In this document: positions 1 through 8,540 of the stretch, piece after piece
Layout of the letters: each line of letters begins with the position of its first letter
Numbering within the stretch: position 1 is the first letter of the stretch
Source: Aureococcus anophagefferens
Lineage: Eukaryota; Sar; Pelagophyceae; Pelagomonadales; Pelagomonadaceae
DNA: 16,992 nucleotides
NCBI RefSeq assembly: GCF_000186865.1
Contig: NW_008705561.1
Coordinates: 2,781,054-2,798,045, forward strand
Direction: 5' to 3'
Position numbers and translations under genes: made by a program
The notes under the pieces: generated by a model
What the model was told of the DNA's origin: nothing
Databases searched by the model: none
What the model saw: only the letters and a program-made list of their open reading frames with translations

Positions 1-1
1 G

Positions 2-1897
2 TCGGACCAGCTCCGGGCGCTCCCCGCCGACGGCCAGCGCCGCGCGGCGCGCCGCGCGGTGAGCGCCGCCAAGGGCGGGGGCAAGAAGCCCTGGTTCTCC
101 CTCTTCAGCGCGTCCGTCGCGCGCGAGCTCGAAACCGCCGCGCGCGAGCTCGAGACCGCCGCGCGCGAGCTCGAGGCCGCGGCGGCCGACGCGGCGCCCG
201 CGGCCGCCCCGGAGGAGCCGCCGCCCCTCGGCGGCGACTACGTCGACGTCCCCAGCGACCCCAACGCCTGGGAGCTCCCGACTCCGGCCGCCGAGCGGCC
301 GGCGGAGGCGGCCGCGCCGGCGGACGACGAGCCCTACGACGAGGAGCCCCTCGAGCCCGAGGCCGTCGCGCCCCCGGCGCCGCCGCCGGGCCTCGCGCCG
401 CCGCGGCCGTCCGAGCCGCCGGCGGAGCCGCCCGCGGAGCCGCCCGCGGACGACGGCTGGGAGCCCTACGACGCCGCGGCCTTCGACGACGTGCCGCGCG
501 AGGACACGACGGGCGACGAGGCCTTCGCGGCCATGCTCGCCCGGGAGGAGCTCGAGGCCGCCGGCGGCGACGCCGCGGCGGCCCCGGGCGGCGACGCCGC
601 GGCGGCCCCGGGCGGCGACGCCGCGGCGTTCCCGGGCGGCGAGGCGCCCGAGGCGTGGGAGGCGAACCTCGCGGCCATCGGCGGCGAGCCGGCGCCGGCC
701 TGGGAGGGCGGCCAGCGGAGCGCGTCGCCGTCGGACGCGACGGCGAGCGACGGCGACGACGCGCCGCGGGGCCCGGTGAGCGCGTGGGGCGCGCCGCCGG
801 CGGCGCCGCCGGGCGCCGTCACGGACGCGCAGCGCGCGTGGGGCCCGCCGCCGACGACGGGCGTCGGCCGCGCCGTCGCCGACGACGGCGCCATCCCCGC
901 GGGGCTCGAGGACGTCGAGCGGCGCTCGAACTGCACGCTCGAGGCCATCGCCGCGGCGCTCTGCTACGCGCCGACGTTTCGCCGCCACTTCGACCGCAAG
1001 GAGCGCGAGAGGCAGCTCGCGTCGGCGTCGGCGTCGCTGCGCCGCGCCATCGAGGCCAAGGACGCCGCGGCGGAGCGGCACGGCGGCATCGACGGGCCCG
1101 GGCGGCGCGCGTTCGACGCCGCGATCGACGACCTGCGGGCCGCGCTCGCCGACGGGTCCAAGGACGCGCGCGTCGCGCGCGAGCTCGGCACGGGCGGCGC
1201 CCACCTCGACGTCGCCGAGGTCTTCGGGGTCCTCGTCGACGAGATCGGGCGCACGCACAGGGGCGAGTCGCCCGCGGCCGTGCTCCGGACCAAGGGCCGC
1301 ATCGCGCAGGCGGCCTGCGCCGCGTGCGGCGCGTCCAACGGCGAGAAGCCCATCAAGCTCAGCGAGCTCGCGCGGTCCGCGACGGCGTCGGCCATCGTCC
1401 ACGCGGCGAAGACGGGCCGGGCGAGGAGTCTGGAGGACGTCTACCGCGAGGCGCACCGCCACGCGGGCAAGAGCTGCGACGCGTGCGGCGCGCCGGGCGC
1501 GTGCGCGGTCGTCCACGACCTCGACAAGGTCGCCAAGGCCCTCGTGCTCTCCGTGGCCTGGTTCTCCACGGACCAGGACGCGGCCGACGTCCGCGCGTTG
1601 TTGGGGCTGGCGGCGAAGTCGCTCGACGCGCGGCGGTGCTTCGAGGACGCGACGCCCAAGGAGCCGGCGGTCCGGATGCTCCACCTCGTGGCCATGGTCA
1701 CGTTCAAGGACAACCACTACACGGCCTTCGTCAAGGACAAGCACGGCCACTGGACCTGGCACGACAAGGCCGAGGCGACGGCGTGCCGGGGGTGGAAGGA
1801 CGTCGTCGACCGGTGCTGCAAGACCAAGGGCGCGCCCATGCTCCCCTACCTCCTCCTCTACGACAACCCCGTCGAGGTCCCGCCGGCAGCGAGGTAA
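2..1897 (+). CDS. USP53/54-like ubiquitin carboxyl-terminal hydrolase, 5' end outside window
   Basis: The frame is open from the left edge, so the N-terminus is missing; the first in-window ATG in frame is at 533. The C-terminal part (about 900-1890) is a peptidase C19 (USP) domain of the cysteine protease deubiquitinase family. A Cys box at 899-975 has its candidate nucleophile Cys codon at 932-934. Two C-x2-C pairs lie at 1316-1327 and 1475-1486. A His box (NHYTAF, His codon 1715-1717) is followed by WTWHDKA with Asp at 1763-1765, then WKDVVDRCC and a final PYLLLY strand. The GW-KDVV...LLLY ending and the spacing resemble USP53/USP54 more than typical USPs. The first two thirds is acidic, Pro/Ala/Glu-rich and probably disordered. 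Seen: Cys, His and Asp present. Inferred: an active deubiquitinase. It converges on the ankyrin gene with 51 bp between stop codons. Confidence 0.75.
   Translation, partial: SDQLRALPADGQRRAARRAVSAAKGGGKKPWFSLFSASVARELETAARELETAARELEAAAADAAPAAAPEEPPPLGGDYVDVPSDPNAWELPTPAAERPAEAAAPADDEPYDEEPLEPEAVAPPAPPPGLAPPRPSEPPAEPPAEPPADDGWEPYDAAAFDDVPREDTTGDEAFAAMLAREELEAAGGDAAAAPGGDAAAAPGGDAAAFPGGEAPEAWEANLAAIGGEPAPAWEGGQRSASPSDATASDGDDAPRGPVSAWGAPPAAPPGAVTDAQRAWGPPPTTGVGRAVADDGAIPAGLEDVERRSNCTLEAIAAALCYAPTFRRHFDRKERERQLASASASLRRAIEAKDAAAERHGGIDGPGRRAFDAAIDDLRAALADGSKDARVARELGTGGAHLDVAEVFGVLVDEIGRTHRGESPAAVLRTKGRIAQAACAACGASNGEKPIKLSELARSATASAIVHAAKTGRARSLEDVYREAHRHAGKSCDACGAPGACAVVHDLDKVAKALVLSVAWFSTDQDAADVRALLGLAAKSLDARRCFEDATPKEPAVRMLHLVAMVTFKDNHYTAFVKDKHGHWTWHDKAEATACRGWKDVVDRCCKTKGAPMLPYLLLYDNPVEVPPAAR
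119..181 (+). repeat. 3 x 21-bp tandem repeat inside the USP gene
   Basis: Three head-to-tail 21-bp copies (119-139, 140-160, 161-181) differ at a few positions and encode three ARELE(T/A)A heptads. The heptad pattern would favour a short charged helix or coiled coil. Confidence 0.85.
563..634 (+). repeat. 3 x 24-bp tandem repeat inside the USP gene
   Basis: Three 24-bp copies (563-586, 587-610, 611-634) plus the start of a fourth encode GGDAAAAP, GGDAAAAP and GGDAAAFP. The first two copies are identical in DNA, which suggests recent slippage or duplication in the disordered N-terminal region. Confidence 0.85.
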
Positions 1898-1948
1898 GGG
1901 GGGCGTTCTTTTGTGTTCTTTTTTAGCTGTTTCTGAAGGGGCGGGTGG

Positions 1949-2578
1949 TCACCAGCCGCCCGGGGGGCAGACGAAGGCGGCGATGGCGAGGAGGCAGTCG
2001 TCGGGCAGGGGGGCGCACTTGGAGACGATGGACTTGATGATCGCGCGGTGGCGGAGCACGAAACCGTCCCAGCCGCCCGCGGCGACGACGGCGTCGAACA
2101 ACGCGAACGCGGCTTCGCGATAGGGCTCGCGAGGGATGCCGTCTGCGTTAGGGGGTACCGCACCGGCGCGGAGCAGGAGCTTGAGCATGGTGCGATCACC
2201 CTTGAAGAGGGCACCGCGGGCTGGTGTATAAAAATTATCGCCGCCTTCCAGGTCAGCTCCCGCGGCGATCAGCAAGCTTGCGACTTCTTTTTGTCCATCC
2301 GTAACCAGGCGCCGGCGGCGCAAAGGTGTGTATCCCGTAACAGATCCCGTAACAGCCAGGCGCAAAGGTGTGTGTCCCGGATGGTCTCGCGCATCGACAG
2401 TAGCACCAGCCTCTATCAATGCGTTCGAAGCGGCTAGACGCCCCACAAAGGCGGCATGATGCAATGCGGTCCGTCCCATAACATCTCGCCCATCCACGTC
2501 ATTGCCTGACGCGATGATGGACTTGATCGTTGTCACGTCCGAGTTGCGCGCCGAGTAGTGAAGCCGCGGCAAGGCCAT
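1949..2578 (-). CDS. Small ankyrin-repeat protein
   Basis: A 209-residue protein starts at the ATG at 2578-2576. It shows about four ankyrin repeats: the first from about residue 3; one beginning MGRTALHHAA (about 34-66); one beginning PGHTPLRLA (about 67-114, enlarged); and one beginning FYTPARGALF (about 116-148). The TALHHAA/TPLRLA helices and the IEAGATVDARD/IAAGADLEGGD loops are classic. Ankyrin stacks bind other proteins; no catalytic domain is present and the partner cannot be predicted. The C-terminal 55 residues are non-repeat and end in CPPGGW. The third repeat carries extra residues from a short internal duplication. The frame is open further upstream, but that extension runs antisense through the methyltransferase gene and was not used. 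Local base composition (about 2220-2360) is richer in A/T than in neighbouring genes. The start is 87 bp from the divergent methyltransferase start. Confidence 0.8.
   Translation of the reverse strand: MALPRLHYSARNSDVTTIKSIIASGNDVDGRDVMGRTALHHAAFVGRLAASNALIEAGATVDARDHPGHTPLRLAVTGSVTGYTPLRRRRLVTDGQKEVASLLIAAGADLEGGDNFYTPARGALFKGDRTMLKLLLRAGAVPPNADGIPREPYREAAFALFDAVVAAGGWDGFVLRHRAIIKSIVSKCAPLPDDCLLAIAAFVCPPGGW
2301..2380. repeat. Imperfect short tandem duplication in the ankyrin gene
   Basis: The 14-mer gcgcaaaggtgtgt occurs at 2318-2331 and again at 2360-2373, 42 bp apart. The 12-mer atcccgtaacag is tandem at 2332-2343 and 2344-2355. The duplication keeps frame and lengthens one ankyrin repeat by about 14-18 residues, including an RRRR stretch. 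Confidence 0.7.
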
Positions 2579-2665
2579 CGTTCGCGGGTCTTCCAGGGGC
2601 CGCGGCTGCGGCGCGAGTCCGATGCCCGGGCTGCACGAGACAATGATGCATTCAAGGTTGCCAAA
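2579..2665. promoter_or_regulatory. Shared divergent promoter, ankyrin gene / methyltransferase
   Basis: Only 87 bp separate the two chosen start codons, so both 5' UTRs and core promoters must overlap here or extend into the partner gene. No TATA box or repeat is obvious. It is inferred from gene layout only. Confidence 0.35.
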
Positions 2666-3418
2666 ATGCCGACGCTCGATTTTGGCCAAGCCGTCGCACG
2701 GCCGATGGACTTCCTCGACGCGACGCCCGAGGTCGCGTCGCTGAACCAGTACTGGTACAGCGCTCGCACCCTCGCCGCCCTCGTCGCCGAGCTCGAGTCC
2801 GGCGCCTGCGGCCTGCGCGTCGCCTTTTTGTCGACGCCGAGCGTCTACTTCTCGCTGCCGGAGGCGTCGGCCGTGCGCCAGGCGTCCTACTGCTTCGACT
2901 ACGACGACCAGTGGAACGGCGACCCGCGCTTCCGCTTCTTCGACTTCAACAGCGAGAAGATCGACGCGGATCTGGAGCACGCGTTCGACTGCGTCGTCGT
3001 CGATCCGCCTTTTATAACCCGCGACGTCTGGGCCAAGTACGCGGCCTGCGCGCAGTCCGCGCTGAAGCCCGGCGGCGGCAAGCTGATCTTGACCACCGTC
3101 GGCGAGAACGAGGCCATGCTGCGGCGCGTCCACGGCGCGCTCGGCGACGCGCTCCGGAAGACGCCGTTCATGCCGGCGATGCAGGACGCGAAGCTGCCCT
3201 ACCAGTACTCGCTCTTCGTCAACTACGACCTCGGCGCCGCCTCGCACCTCGCGGCCTGGAACGACGAGGTGCCCGACGAGTTCCGCGCGTCGAACGCGGA
3301 ACGGATGGCCGACGAGGCGCCCGACCGGGCCCAGGGCGAGGCGCCCGTCGGCGGCGCGGGCCTCAGCTTCGAGGAGCTCCTCGAGCGCGAGCTCCAACGG
3401 GAGGCCGCGCGGGCCTAA
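2666..3418 (+). CDS. EEF1AKMT1-type protein-lysine N-methyltransferase (N6AMT2 family)
   Basis: A 250-residue protein resembling the EEF1AKMT1 family, SAM-dependent enzymes that methylate a lysine of translation elongation factor eEF1A in the cytosol. Family landmarks in order: LNQYWYS (26-32), the STPSVY strand-turn (56-61), FRFFDFN (89-95), the catalytic-type VVDPPF motif (111-116), a GGGKLILTT strand (126-134) and LPYQYSLFVNY (167-177) near the core's end. About 70 residues follow the core and are acidic and variable. The ATG at 2666 was chosen because A lies at -3 (ccaaaATG) and the conserved part follows at once; the next in-frame ATG is at 2705. An earlier in-frame ATG at 2558 would overlap the ankyrin coding region by 21 bp. 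The DPPF motif once led this family to be called an N6-adenine DNA methyltransferase; the protein-lysine role is favoured from family knowledge. The stop is 9 bp from that of the next, convergent gene. Confidence 0.85.
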   Translation: MPTLDFGQAVARPMDFLDATPEVASLNQYWYSARTLAALVAELESGACGLRVAFLSTPSVYFSLPEASAVRQASYCFDYDDQWNGDPRFRFFDFNSEKIDADLEHAFDCVVVDPPFITRDVWAKYAACAQSALKPGGGKLILTTVGENEAMLRRVHGALGDALRKTPFMPAMQDAKLPYQYSLFVNYDLGAASHLAAWNDEVPDEFRASNAERMADEAPDRAQGEAPVGGAGLSFEELLERELQREAARA

Positions 3419-3427
3419 CACGAAATT

Positions 3428-4759
3428 TTACGCCGCGGGGTAGGGCGCGCCGCCGAGGCGCGGGAGCACGATCACGGTCCCGAGCAGCAGCGCCCACAGC
3501 GTCGCGAAGGCGGCGATGCCCGGCCCGTAGGCCGCGTGCATCAACAAACACGGCTCGTCGATGCCCGCCCGGGCCGGCCCGCAGGCGTCGAGCCCGAACT
3601 TGGCGTCGAACTTGTCCTCGGCGATGTATCTGAGCGCGGGCGTGAACGCGAGGCACGCCAGGGTCATGGGCTCGATGGACGACCAGGCGAAGGCCATGCG
3701 CGCCTCGCGCCGCCGCCGCGACGCGCGGTGCGGGTCAGTGGCCAGAAACGCCGCGTGGGACAGCGCGAAGGCCGCGAGCGGCGCGCCGACGCCCATCGCC
3801 AGGAAGCAGAGCGCCGCGAGCCACCAGGCCAGGTAGGAACTATTGTCCCGGGCGACCTTGGTCACCAAATTCCGGAAGACGTCGACGACCGTGACGGGCG
3901 ACGCGCGCTCGACGCCGTAGACGCCGAACTTTGGCTGGTCGACGAGGAACTCCGCGAGGAAACCGTCGTAGTGCACCCTCGCCACCGGCGACGACAGCGC
4001 GACGGCGTAGAGGCCCCCGAAGGCGACGAACGACGCGCCGGAGACGATCAGGCGAACCCGCCGCGCGAGCTTGCGGCCGCGGTGCGCGCGCTTCTCCGCC
4101 GTCCGCTTCTCGACGCCCCTTCCTTCCCTCGCGGCCTCGGCCTCGAGCCGCAGGCACGTGATGCTCCAGAGGCTCACCATGTTGCCGACGACGGAGCAGA
4201 GGAACGCCGCCAACAATACCCCGCCGATGCGCACGACGACCTCCGCGGCGGCCGCGCCGCCGGGCGGCGCGCGCGCCTCGAATCCCAGGAGGTCCACGGA
4301 GTACATCTGGATGAAGAAGCCCGACAGGGCCGTCTTCCCCAGGACCTCCTGCCGCAGGATCATCGTGCTCCGCGCCGCGTCGCTCATCTTCAGGAAGTAG
4401 CAGGCCGCGAGCGCCGCGAAGCGCGTCGCGGGCTGGACCACGCCCGCGCCGAGCATAAGAACGCCCAGCGGCTTGGCGCCGATCTGCCACATGGACGTGG
4501 CCTGGGCCGTGAGCGTCTCCCCCGTCTGGATCTTGTCGATCTCCACGGCGTCGCCGACGCGCACGTGGGCGACGAGCTGGCTGATGGCACTGCAGCCCGT
4601 GATGGGCACGGCGAGCAGCCCGGCCTGGAGGAAGATGAGCAGGGGGACGACGACGCGCATGGACCTGCGCCGGACGTCGTGGCAGAGGCGCGTCCGTACC
4701 TCCTCGGGGGCGTCGGCGTCCGCCTCCAGCAGCGGCTCTCGCTGGATCGAGACCTCCAT
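3428..4759 (-). CDS. Multi-pass membrane protein, PqiA-like
   Basis: A 443-residue protein with the start ATG at 4759-4757 and about six or seven hydrophobic segments: roughly residues 36-57, 97-120, 177-202, 236-256, 309-339, 360-378 and 409-432. The N-terminal 35 residues are charged. Two similar halves can be seen, each with a Trp-containing loop, a long hydrophobic helix and a basic linker. [15 protein letters not shown] followed by [13 protein letters not shown] recalls the W...A...L...P / LGKWSMLDVF pattern of bacterial paraquat-inducible protein A (PqiA). In bacteria PqiA works with MCE-domain proteins in lipid traffic between membranes; relatives in eukaryotic algae and oomycetes are, as I recall, of unknown role. 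A highly basic loop (residues 205-236) and a second (344-354) probably face the cytosol. The PqiA call is by eye and tentative; the membrane call is solid. Confidence 0.5.
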   Translation of the reverse strand: MEVSIQREPLLEADADAPEEVRTRLCHDVRRRSMRVVVPLLIFLQAGLLAVPITGCSAISQLVAHVRVGDAVEIDKIQTGETLTAQATSMWQIGAKPLGVLMLGAGVVQPATRFAALAACYFLKMSDAARSTMILRQEVLGKTALSGFFIQMYSVDLLGFEARAPPGGAAAAEVVVRIGGVLLAAFLCSVVGNMVSLWSITCLRLEAEAAREGRGVEKRTAEKRAHRGRKLARRVRLIVSGASFVAFGGLYAVALSSPVARVHYDGFLAEFLVDQPKFGVYGVERASPVTVVDVFRNLVTKVARDNSSYLAWWLAALCFLAMGVGAPLAAFALSHAAFLATDPHRASRRRREARMAFAWSSIEPMTLACLAFTPALRYIAEDKFDAKFGLDACGPARAGIDEPCLLMHAAYGPGIAAFATLWALLLGTVIVLPRLGGAPYPAA

Positions 4760-4956
4760 GCTCCCAGGAAGACAATTTCAGAGGTTCAAGGACCACTGCA
4801 TCTTGCAGGCCAAAATTACACGCGGCGACCTCGTCGCCGTCGAGCGCCTCGTCTGTGTGCGCGCGCGCCGCGCGCCGCCGCTTCGCCGCGCCGCCGCCGC
4901 TTCGTCGAGCCGCCGCCGCGCCGCCCGTCGCGGCCGCGCCGCGCCGCCTCCGACCC
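4760..4956. promoter_or_regulatory. Shared divergent promoter, PqiA-like gene / SEC23
   Basis: This 197-bp gap lies between two divergent start codons. Its left half is less GC-rich (4770-4820). Its right half (4855-4950) is almost pure CG/CCG repeats and is also open in the SEC23 frame without an ATG, so it is probably SEC23 5' UTR. Confidence 0.4.
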
Positions 4957-7278
4957 ATGGACATCTCGAGCATCCAGGCGCAGGAGGAGCGCGACGGCGT
5001 GCGGCTGTCGTGGAACGTGTGGCCGAGCAGCCGCCTCGAGGCGACGCGCATCGTCATCCCCATCGGCGCCCTCTACACGCCCCTGAAGCCCATCGGGAAC
5101 CCGCCCCCGCTCATCTACGACCCCATCCGCTGCAACGGGTGCGGCGCGCTGCTCAACCCCTACTGCCAGGTCGACTACCGGACGAAGCTCTGGACCTGCC
5201 CCTTCTGCCTCGGGCGGAACCACTTCCCGCCGCACTACGCCGAGAACATCACGGAGACGAACCTGCCGGCGGAGCTCATCCCCCAGTTCACGACCGTCGA
5301 GTACGAGCTGCAGGCGCGGGGCGCGGGCCCGCCCGTCTTCCTCTTCGTGCTCGACACGTGCCTCCCCGAGTCCGAGCTGGATAGTCTGAAGGACTCGATC
5401 CAGCAGACGCTGAACCTGCTGCCGGAGAACGCGCTCGTGGGCTTGATCACCTTCGGCGCGCACGTGCTCGTGCACGAGATCGGCTTCGGCGAGTGCCACA
5501 AGTCCGTCGCGTTCCGCGGCGCCAAGGACTACACGACGCAGCGCGTCCAGGAACTGTTGAACGTGTCCGGCGCGGCGCGCGGCGGCCAGGGCGCGGCCCA
5601 GCCCCAGGGCCAGCAGCAGCAGGCCGCGGGCGGCCGCGAGCCGGCGATCGGCCGCTACCTGATGACCGTCGGCGACTGCTCCTTCACCGTCGAGTCCATC
5701 CTGGAGGACCTGCAGAAGGACCCCTGGCCCGTGCCGGGGGACCAGCGGTCCGCGCGGTGCACGGGCGCGGCGCTGGCCGTGGCCGTGGGCCTGCTCGAGG
5801 CGTCCGCGCCGCGGCAGGGCGCGCGCGTCATGCTCTTCGTGGGAGGCCCGTCGACGGTGGGCCCGGGCATGGTCGTCGACAAGGCGCGGTCCGAGGACAT
5901 GCGGTCCCACCAGGATATCGTGAAGGGCAACTGCCCCCACCTCAAGGCGGCGACGAAGTTCTACGGCGGGCTGGCGGATCGCGCGTCGGCGAACGGGCAC
6001 GTCGTCGACTGCTTCGCGTGCTCCCTGGACCAGGTGGGGTTGCACGAGATGCGCACGCTCATCGACAAGACGGGCGGCGTGTCCATCCTCGGCGACTCCT
6101 TCACGCAGAGCGTCTTCAAGGAGAGCCTGCGGCGCGTCTTCCGGCGCCACGCGGCCGACGCGCCGGGGCCCAACGCGGGCGCTTTAGTCATGGGCTTCGG
6201 CGCGACCCTCGAGATCATCACGTCCCGCGAGTTCAAGATCGCCGGCGCCATCGGGCCCTGCGCGTCCCTCAAGAAGGGCAAGAGCCCCTACGTCGCGGAC
6301 ACGGAAATCGGCCAGGGCGGCACGAACGCGTGGACGATCGGCGGCATCGACCCGACGACGACGGTGGCCGTCTACTTCGAGATCACGAACGCGGGCAACC
6401 AGCCCATGCCCGCCCACAAGCGGCGCTACGCCCAGTTCATCACGCAGTACCAGCACGCGAACGGCCGCTACCGCCTCCGGTCGACGACGCTCTGCGGCGC
6501 GTGGCAGCCCGACCCCAACGACTCGGCGCCCGTCGCGCGGTCCTTCGACCAGGAGGCGGCGGCCGTGCTCATGGCGCGCGTCGCCGTGCACCGCACGGAG
6601 ACGGAGGAGGTGCCGGACATATTGCGGTGGGTCGACCGGTCGCTCATCCGTTTGTGCGCGAAATTCGCGGACTACCGCAAGGACGACCCGTCGTCCTTCC
6701 GGCTGCCCCACGAGTTCGCCGTCTATCCCCAGTTCGTCTTCAACCTGCGCCGGTCCCAGTTCCTCCAGCTCTTCAACTCGTCGCCCGACGAGGCGTCGTA
6801 CTATCGGATGGTGCTCACGCGCGAGAACGCGTCGAACTCGCTGGTCATGATCCAGCCGACGCTCATGTCCTACTCCTTCCAGGCGCCGCCCCAGCCGGCC
6901 ATGCTCGACGCGTCGAGCGTGCGGCCCGACGTCATCCTCCTCCTCGACACGTTCTTCTACGTCATCGTCTTCCACGGAGAGACGATCGCCGCGTGGCGCG
7001 ACCAGGGCTACCAGGACCACGAGGAGCACGTCCACTTCAAGAACCTGCTCCACCAGCCCCTCGAGGACGCCAACGCCATCATGGACGCGCGCTTCCCCGT
7101 GCCGCGCTACATCATCGCGGACCAGCACAAGTCCGAGGCCCGCTTCCTCATCTGCAAGCTGAACCCGTCCGTGACCCACAACTCCACGGACATCCACGCG
7201 GGCCAGGTCATCCCCACCGACGACGTCTCCCTCAAGGTCTTCATGGAGCACCTCATGAAGCTCTCCGTCGAGAGCTAG
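4957..7278 (+). CDS. SEC23: SEC23, COPII coat inner-layer subunit and Sar1 GAP
   Basis: A 773-residue protein, close to the usual size of about 765. SEC23 pairs with SEC24 in the COPII coat that buds vesicles from the ER and stimulates GTP hydrolysis by Sar1. The start at 4957 gives the expected N-terminus, [21 protein letters not shown] zinc finger follows (Cys59, Cys62, Cys81, Cys84), then the trunk (vWA-like) domain from about 115 with [10 protein letters not shown] Gln/Ala/Gly-rich loop (about 193-220) precedes the conserved [10 protein letters not shown]. The beta-sandwich begins near 380. The helical region includes [22 protein letters not shown], and the C-terminal gelsolin-like domain contains [16 protein letters not shown]. 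The ARFL arginine near the C-terminus matches the position of the Sar1-inserting arginine finger known in other SEC23s. The protein ends [13 protein letters not shown]. No intron is needed and all landmarks are intact, so it is very likely functional. Confidence 0.97.
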   Translation: MDISSIQAQEERDGVRLSWNVWPSSRLEATRIVIPIGALYTPLKPIGNPPPLIYDPIRCNGCGALLNPYCQVDYRTKLWTCPFCLGRNHFPPHYAENITETNLPAELIPQFTTVEYELQARGAGPPVFLFVLDTCLPESELDSLKDSIQQTLNLLPENALVGLITFGAHVLVHEIGFGECHKSVAFRGAKDYTTQRVQELLNVSGAARGGQGAAQPQGQQQQAAGGREPAIGRYLMTVGDCSFTVESILEDLQKDPWPVPGDQRSARCTGAALAVAVGLLEASAPRQGARVMLFVGGPSTVGPGMVVDKARSEDMRSHQDIVKGNCPHLKAATKFYGGLADRASANGHVVDCFACSLDQVGLHEMRTLIDKTGGVSILGDSFTQSVFKESLRRVFRRHAADAPGPNAGALVMGFGATLEIITSREFKIAGAIGPCASLKKGKSPYVADTEIGQGGTNAWTIGGIDPTTTVAVYFEITNAGNQPMPAHKRRYAQFITQYQHANGRYRLRSTTLCGAWQPDPNDSAPVARSFDQEAAAVLMARVAVHRTETEEVPDILRWVDRSLIRLCAKFADYRKDDPSSFRLPHEFAVYPQFVFNLRRSQFLQLFNSSPDEASYYRMVLTRENASNSLVMIQPTLMSYSFQAPPQPAMLDASSVRPDVILLLDTFFYVIVFHGETIAAWRDQGYQDHEEHVHFKNLLHQPLEDANAIMDARFPVPRYIIADQHKSEARFLICKLNPSVTHNSTDIHAGQVIPTDDVSLKVFMEHLMKLSVES

Positions 7279-7472
7279 AGGGCCACCCCTCATCATCCCC
7301 CGCCCCCCCTGCCTCGCGGGCGCGCGTTACTCCATCCGCGCCCGCACCTTGGGGGCGATGGGTCGTGCGCGGTGTGCTTCGTAAATTGCCGAATTGGCGC
7401 GTCGTGGCGCGCTCGAGCCGCCGGGTCGGCGCGGCGCCGCCGGGCTCGTCCAGGGTCTTGGCCGGGGCGCGC
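7279..7472. other. Convergent 3' gap between SEC23 and the ABM-like gene
   Basis: These 194 bp between two stop codons hold C-rich tracts and no clear gene, AATAAA signal or repeat. They are presumably the 3' UTRs of both genes. Confidence 0.5.
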
Positions 7473-8540
7473 CTAGGCGGCCGCGGGCTTGTCGTCGCGG
7501 AGCATCTTGTCCGCGGACGTCGCGGAGATCTCCTGGCCCTTGCCCATGTCCGGCAGGGGCCCGATGACGTCTTCCCAGTAGTGCTGGTCGTAGGCCTTGT
7601 TGCCCGCGTTGTAGGCGATGGCCTTGTCGATGTTGTCCTTCGTCGAGAAGGAGAGGCCGACGGGGTACTCGGCCCCGAGGCCGCCCTTGAGGTTGGGGAT
7701 CATGGTGAAGAGCACGCGCGTCGGGATCCAGGAGAGGAGCGTCTTGGGGAAGTGCGCGACGTGGCCCATGTCGTAGTCGTTGAACCAGCGGAGGCTCCAG
7801 AGCTGGTCCGCGTTGTCCTCGGCCGTGTACTCGAAGGCGCTGAGGAACGCGGGCGCGGAGTAGTACTGGAGGTCGCCGACCTTGGCGAAGGCCGACGCGA
7901 TGGCCGGGTTGCGGCCGGGCTGGACCCAGCGCTTCGACATCCAGATCATGGGCGGGCCGGGGTAGTTGCCGCCGTCGAAGCCCTTGTGCGGCGCCGTCTT
8001 CATGAAGCCGCGGGGCAGCGTGCCGTACTCGTAGGCGACGCCCGTCTTCGCGAGCGCGTCCTTGGTCTCCTGCTCGCGGAGGCCGAAGACGGCGCCGAAG
8101 CCCTTGTCGTCGGTGTAGCACGCGTCGACGGCCGCGTCGGGCTCCGCGACGACCTTGGCCAGGTCGTCGGGCGAGTCGTACCAGGCGACCTGGAGGCACG
8201 TCGACTCGCGGCTCTTGTCGATGAAGGAGAAGAAGGCGCGCACGCCCGCGCTGCCCTGCTGGACCTTCTTCGCGTAGGGGTCGTACGCGGCCTTGTACGC
8301 CGCGACGTCCTTCACGGGGCGGATCGTGAGCGTGACGACGCCGCTCGCCGCGCGGCTCGGCTTGCTCTGGTCCGGGAACTTGACGTCGCGGCCGCAGAGC
8401 TTGTCGCAGCCCAGCCAGACCGCGCCGGCGGCGGGGATGACGCAGCCCTTGCCGCAGGCGGAGCCGAGGAAGGGCAGCAGGAAGCAGTCGACGAAGCCCT
8501 CGCAGCCCCCGCGGCAGCCCAAATAGCACCTACCAAGCAC
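7473..8540 (-). CDS. Cys-rich protein with dimeric alpha/beta-barrel-like (ABM-like) units; 5' end uncertain
   Basis: The frame codes for 355 residues but opens at a GTG at 8540. The first in-frame ATG is residue 180 (8003), so an upstream exon is likely; a candidate ATG at 8559 lies just upstream in another frame, followed by a GTAGGT donor at 8533. No function is recognised with certainty. About residues 67-131 (VVTLTIRPVKD...LQVAWYDS) and 197-262 (PPMIWMSKRW...LWSLRWF) each have the strand-helix-strand-strand look of antibiotic-biosynthesis-monooxygenase-like ferredoxin folds. A third partial unit is at 292-330. These could form an internal barrel. The first 50 residues are hydrophobic with Cys at 5, 9, 13, 19, 29, 33, 45 and 49. 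Strong G/C third-position bias and well-spread aromatic residues support real coding. It converges on SEC23 with 194 bp between stop codons. Confidence 0.55.
   Translation of the reverse strand: MLGRCYLGCRGGCEGFVDCFLLPFLGSACGKGCVIPAAGAVWLGCDKLCGRDVKFPDQSKPSRAASGVVTLTIRPVKDVAAYKAAYDPYAKKVQQGSAGVRAFFSFIDKSRESTCLQVAWYDSPDDLAKVVAEPDAAVDACYTDDKGFGAVFGLREQETKDALAKTGVAYEYGTLPRGFMKTAPHKGFDGGNYPGPPMIWMSKRWVQPGRNPAIASAFAKVGDLQYYSAPAFLSAFEYTAEDNADQLWSLRWFNDYDMGHVAHFPKTLLSWIPTRVLFTMIPNLKGGLGAEYPVGLSFSTKDNIDKAIAYNAGNKAYDQHYWEDVIGPLPDMGKGQEISATSADKMLRDDKPAAA

Noticed and set aside
1894..1926. 33-bp intron-like stretch (GTAAGG ... cttttttAG) at the USP stop codon
   Set aside because: The donor and acceptor look good, but the length is very short and splicing would only replace the stop by three codons and another stop; it is more likely T-rich 3' UTR.
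2666..3418. DNA N6-adenine methyltransferase, suggested by the DPPF motif
   Set aside because: The overall motif order fits the EEF1AKMT1 protein-lysine methyltransferase family, which was formerly misnamed N6AMT2.
2579..3421. N-terminal extension of the ankyrin frame across the methyltransferase gene
   Set aside because: The translation is Val/Glu/Arg-rich and antisense to a well-supported gene; the ankyrin repeats begin right after the ATG at 2578.
4855..4956. SEC23 N-terminal extension upstream of the ATG at 4957
   Set aside because: No ATG lies in the open stretch; the translation is Arg/Ala/Pro repeats, and the conserved SEC23 N-terminus starts at 4957.
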